Shown here in pieces: positions 6,644 through 7,726 of a stretch of DNA of 7,726 nt; position 1 is the stretch's first letter; the number at the start of each line of letters is the position of its first letter. Made by a program: the position numbers and the translations under genes. The notes under the pieces were generated by a model. The model was not told the origin of the DNA. It saw nothing but the letters and a program-made list of their open reading frames with translations, and did not search any database. Source of the DNA: Chloroflexota bacterium (GTDB lineage: Bacteria > Chloroflexota > UBA5177 > JANWHV01); NCBI GenBank assembly GCA_025450375.1, contig JANWHO010000231.1:1-7726 (forward strand), in the 5' to 3' direction.

Positions 6644-6673
6644 GGGTTCGCGTCGCCGCCCGGCGGCGAACCC
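6644..6673. repeat. Long GC-rich hairpin in the transaldolase leader
   Basis: GGGTTCGC, a two-base bulge GT, CGCC, loop GCCC, GGCG, with an additional G before GCGAACCC closing the stem: about twelve base pairs in 30 bases. The 3' side is followed by TTGTTCC, not a T-run, so it is unlikely to be an intrinsic terminator. If transcription starts from TATACT at 6627, this stem sits at the very 5' end of the transaldolase mRNA, where it could stabilise the message. It could also be an operator between the divergent genes. Confidence 0.55.
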
Positions 6674-6719
6674 TTGTTCCACCGCACCCCTTCGCGGCCG
6701 GCGAGACTCGACCCATATT

Positions 6720-6724
6720 GGAGG
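6720..6724 (+). promoter_or_regulatory. Shine-Dalgarno of the transaldolase gene
   Basis: GGAGG followed by AC and then ATGATG. The second ATG (6730) has a five-base spacing, the first (6727) only two, so the second is preferred. Confidence 0.6.
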
Positions 6725-6729
6725 ACATG

Positions 6730-7726
6730 ATGACCACGGCCAGTGCGCCTACATCGTATAAGAGCCCCTTGCACCAGATGACCCAGACCACCCCGACTTC
6801 CCTCTGGAACGATTCCGCCTCTATCGAGGAGTTGACCTACGCGATCGAGCACGGGGCGGTAGGCGCTACCTGCAACCCGGTGATCGTCCTCGGTGTCCTG
6901 AAGAAGGAGATGCCTCTCTGGCGGGCGCGTATCCAGGCCCTGATCGAGGAGATGCCTACCGCGACCGAGGACCAGATTGGCTGGAAGTTGGTCGAGGAGG
7001 TCTCGATCAAGGGCGCCGAACTGCTCAGGCCGATTTTCGATGCGGGGTCCGGACGCGATGGCCGCCTCTCCATCCAGACCGATCCCCGGTTCTATCGCGA
7101 TACACAGGCGATCGTGGATCAGGCTATGCGGTTCAACCAACTGGCGCCGAATATGATCGTCAAGATCCCGGCCACCCGCGCGGGCATCCCCGCCATGGAG
7201 GAGGCCACCTATCGCGGGATCAGCATCAACGCCACGGTCTGTTTCACCCTGCCGCAGAGTCTGGCGGTGGCGGAGGCGATGGAGCGCGGACTGCGGCGGC
7301 GTGAGCAAGAGGGGAAGGATATCTCCGCCATGGGGCCGGTCTGCACGATCATGGTGGGCCGGCTGGATGATTGGCTGAAGACGGTGGTCGAGAAAGAGAA
7401 CATCACCATCGATCCTGGCTACCTGGAGTGGGCGGGCGTGGCGGTGTTCAAGAAGGCGTACCGCTTGTTCCGCGAACGAGGCTACCGGCCCCGGCTGCTC
7501 TCGGCCGCCTTCCGCAATCACATGCATTGGAGCGAGTTTATCGGGGGCGAGGTCGTGATCTCACCCCCTCATAACTGGCAGGCTCGCTACAACGCCAGCG
7601 ACATCGCGGTCGTGCCGCGGATCGACAAACCGGTGGACCCAAGGGTGGTCGACGAGTTGCTCCTGAGATTCGCCGACTTCCGGCGTGCCTACGCCGAGGA
7701 CGGCCTTTCCCCCGAGGAATTCGATA
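6730..7726 (+). CDS. Transaldolase family protein, 3' end beyond the window
   Basis: Cytosolic enzyme of the non-oxidative pentose phosphate pathway that moves a dihydroxyacetone unit between sugar phosphates through a Schiff base. At least 332 residues are present with no stop before the window edge, so this is the longer transaldolase form. Key motifs: TSLWNDS (23-29) with Asp28; GATCNPVIV (45-53), the family's TxNP segment but with Cys48; MIVKIPAT (142-149), whose Lys145 is the expected Schiff-base lysine; SINATVCF (165-172), the next barrel strand; and LLSAAFRNHMHW (256-267). The first ~20 residues are a variable extension. The start at 6730 is preferred over 6727 by ribosome-site spacing. 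It is divergent from the SDR gene across a 204-base gap that holds a long hairpin. The Cys in the TxNP segment is unusual to my knowledge, but the catalytic residues are intact. Confidence 0.9.
   Translation, partial: MTTASAPTSYKSPLHQMTQTTPTSLWNDSASIEELTYAIEHGAVGATCNPVIVLGVLKKEMPLWRARIQALIEEMPTATEDQIGWKLVEEVSIKGAELLRPIFDAGSGRDGRLSIQTDPRFYRDTQAIVDQAMRFNQLAPNMIVKIPATRAGIPAMEEATYRGISINATVCFTLPQSLAVAEAMERGLRRREQEGKDISAMGPVCTIMVGRLDDWLKTVVEKENITIDPGYLEWAGVAVFKKAYRLFRERGYRPRLLSAAFRNHMHWSEFIGGEVVISPPHNWQARYNASDIAVVPRIDKPVDPRVVDELLLRFADFRRAYAEDGLSPEEFD

Noticed and set aside
6644..6673. The hairpin as an intrinsic terminator for the plus strand.
   Set aside because: No T-run follows it and it lies upstream of, not after, a plus-strand gene.
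5791..7527. A 578-codon minus-strand frame that looks like an SDR with a 334-residue N-terminal extension.
   Set aside because: The extension is exactly antisense to the well-supported transaldolase gene and has Arg/His/Asp-rich shadow composition. The SDR homology and ribosome site place the start at 6525.

Overview
The window is GC-rich bacterial chromosomal DNA. It most resembles Chloroflexota (Thermomicrobia-like). That guess rests on the style of the XRE-type helix-turn-helix start at about 5585, which is typical of large XRE/NB-ARC/TPR regulators common there and in actinobacteria, and on the general codon bias. No rRNA, tRNA, CRISPR array or insertion sequence was seen.

Layout, left to right. 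(a) 58-188 (+): a collapsed Gfo/Idh/MocA-type dehydrogenase. Its first ~20 codons are joined out of frame to its last ~25 codons. (b) 3754 down to 169 (-): a three-gene operon. It encodes a cytosolic Asp-box (BNR/VPS10-like) beta-propeller, a MoaD/ThiS-type ubiquitin-fold protein ending in Gly-Gly, and a 714-aa exported GH36/raffinose-synthase-like (clan GH-D) glycosidase. (c) 3946-5085 (+): queG, epoxyqueuosine reductase, transcribed divergently from the operon. (d) 5086-5552: mostly empty DNA with one good promoter candidate. (e) 5553-5794 (+): a collapsed XRE/NB-ARC/TPR regulator, with the HTH start fused to the last ~28 codons plus a frameshift near its start. (f) 6525 down to 5791 (-): an SDR oxidoreductase. 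(g) 6730 to the right edge (+): a transaldolase that runs off the window.

Functionally the intact genes are tRNA modification (queG), pentose-phosphate sugar chemistry (transaldolase), a generic NAD(P)-dependent reductase, and an operon combining a secreted sugar hydrolase with a propeller/MoaD-like pair whose role is not established. The most unusual observations are the two gene relics, which share one architecture: start and end kept, middle gone, 3' end overlapping the 3' end of an intact convergent gene. The other is the propeller/MoaD-like pair. I found no clear new defence or mobile system.
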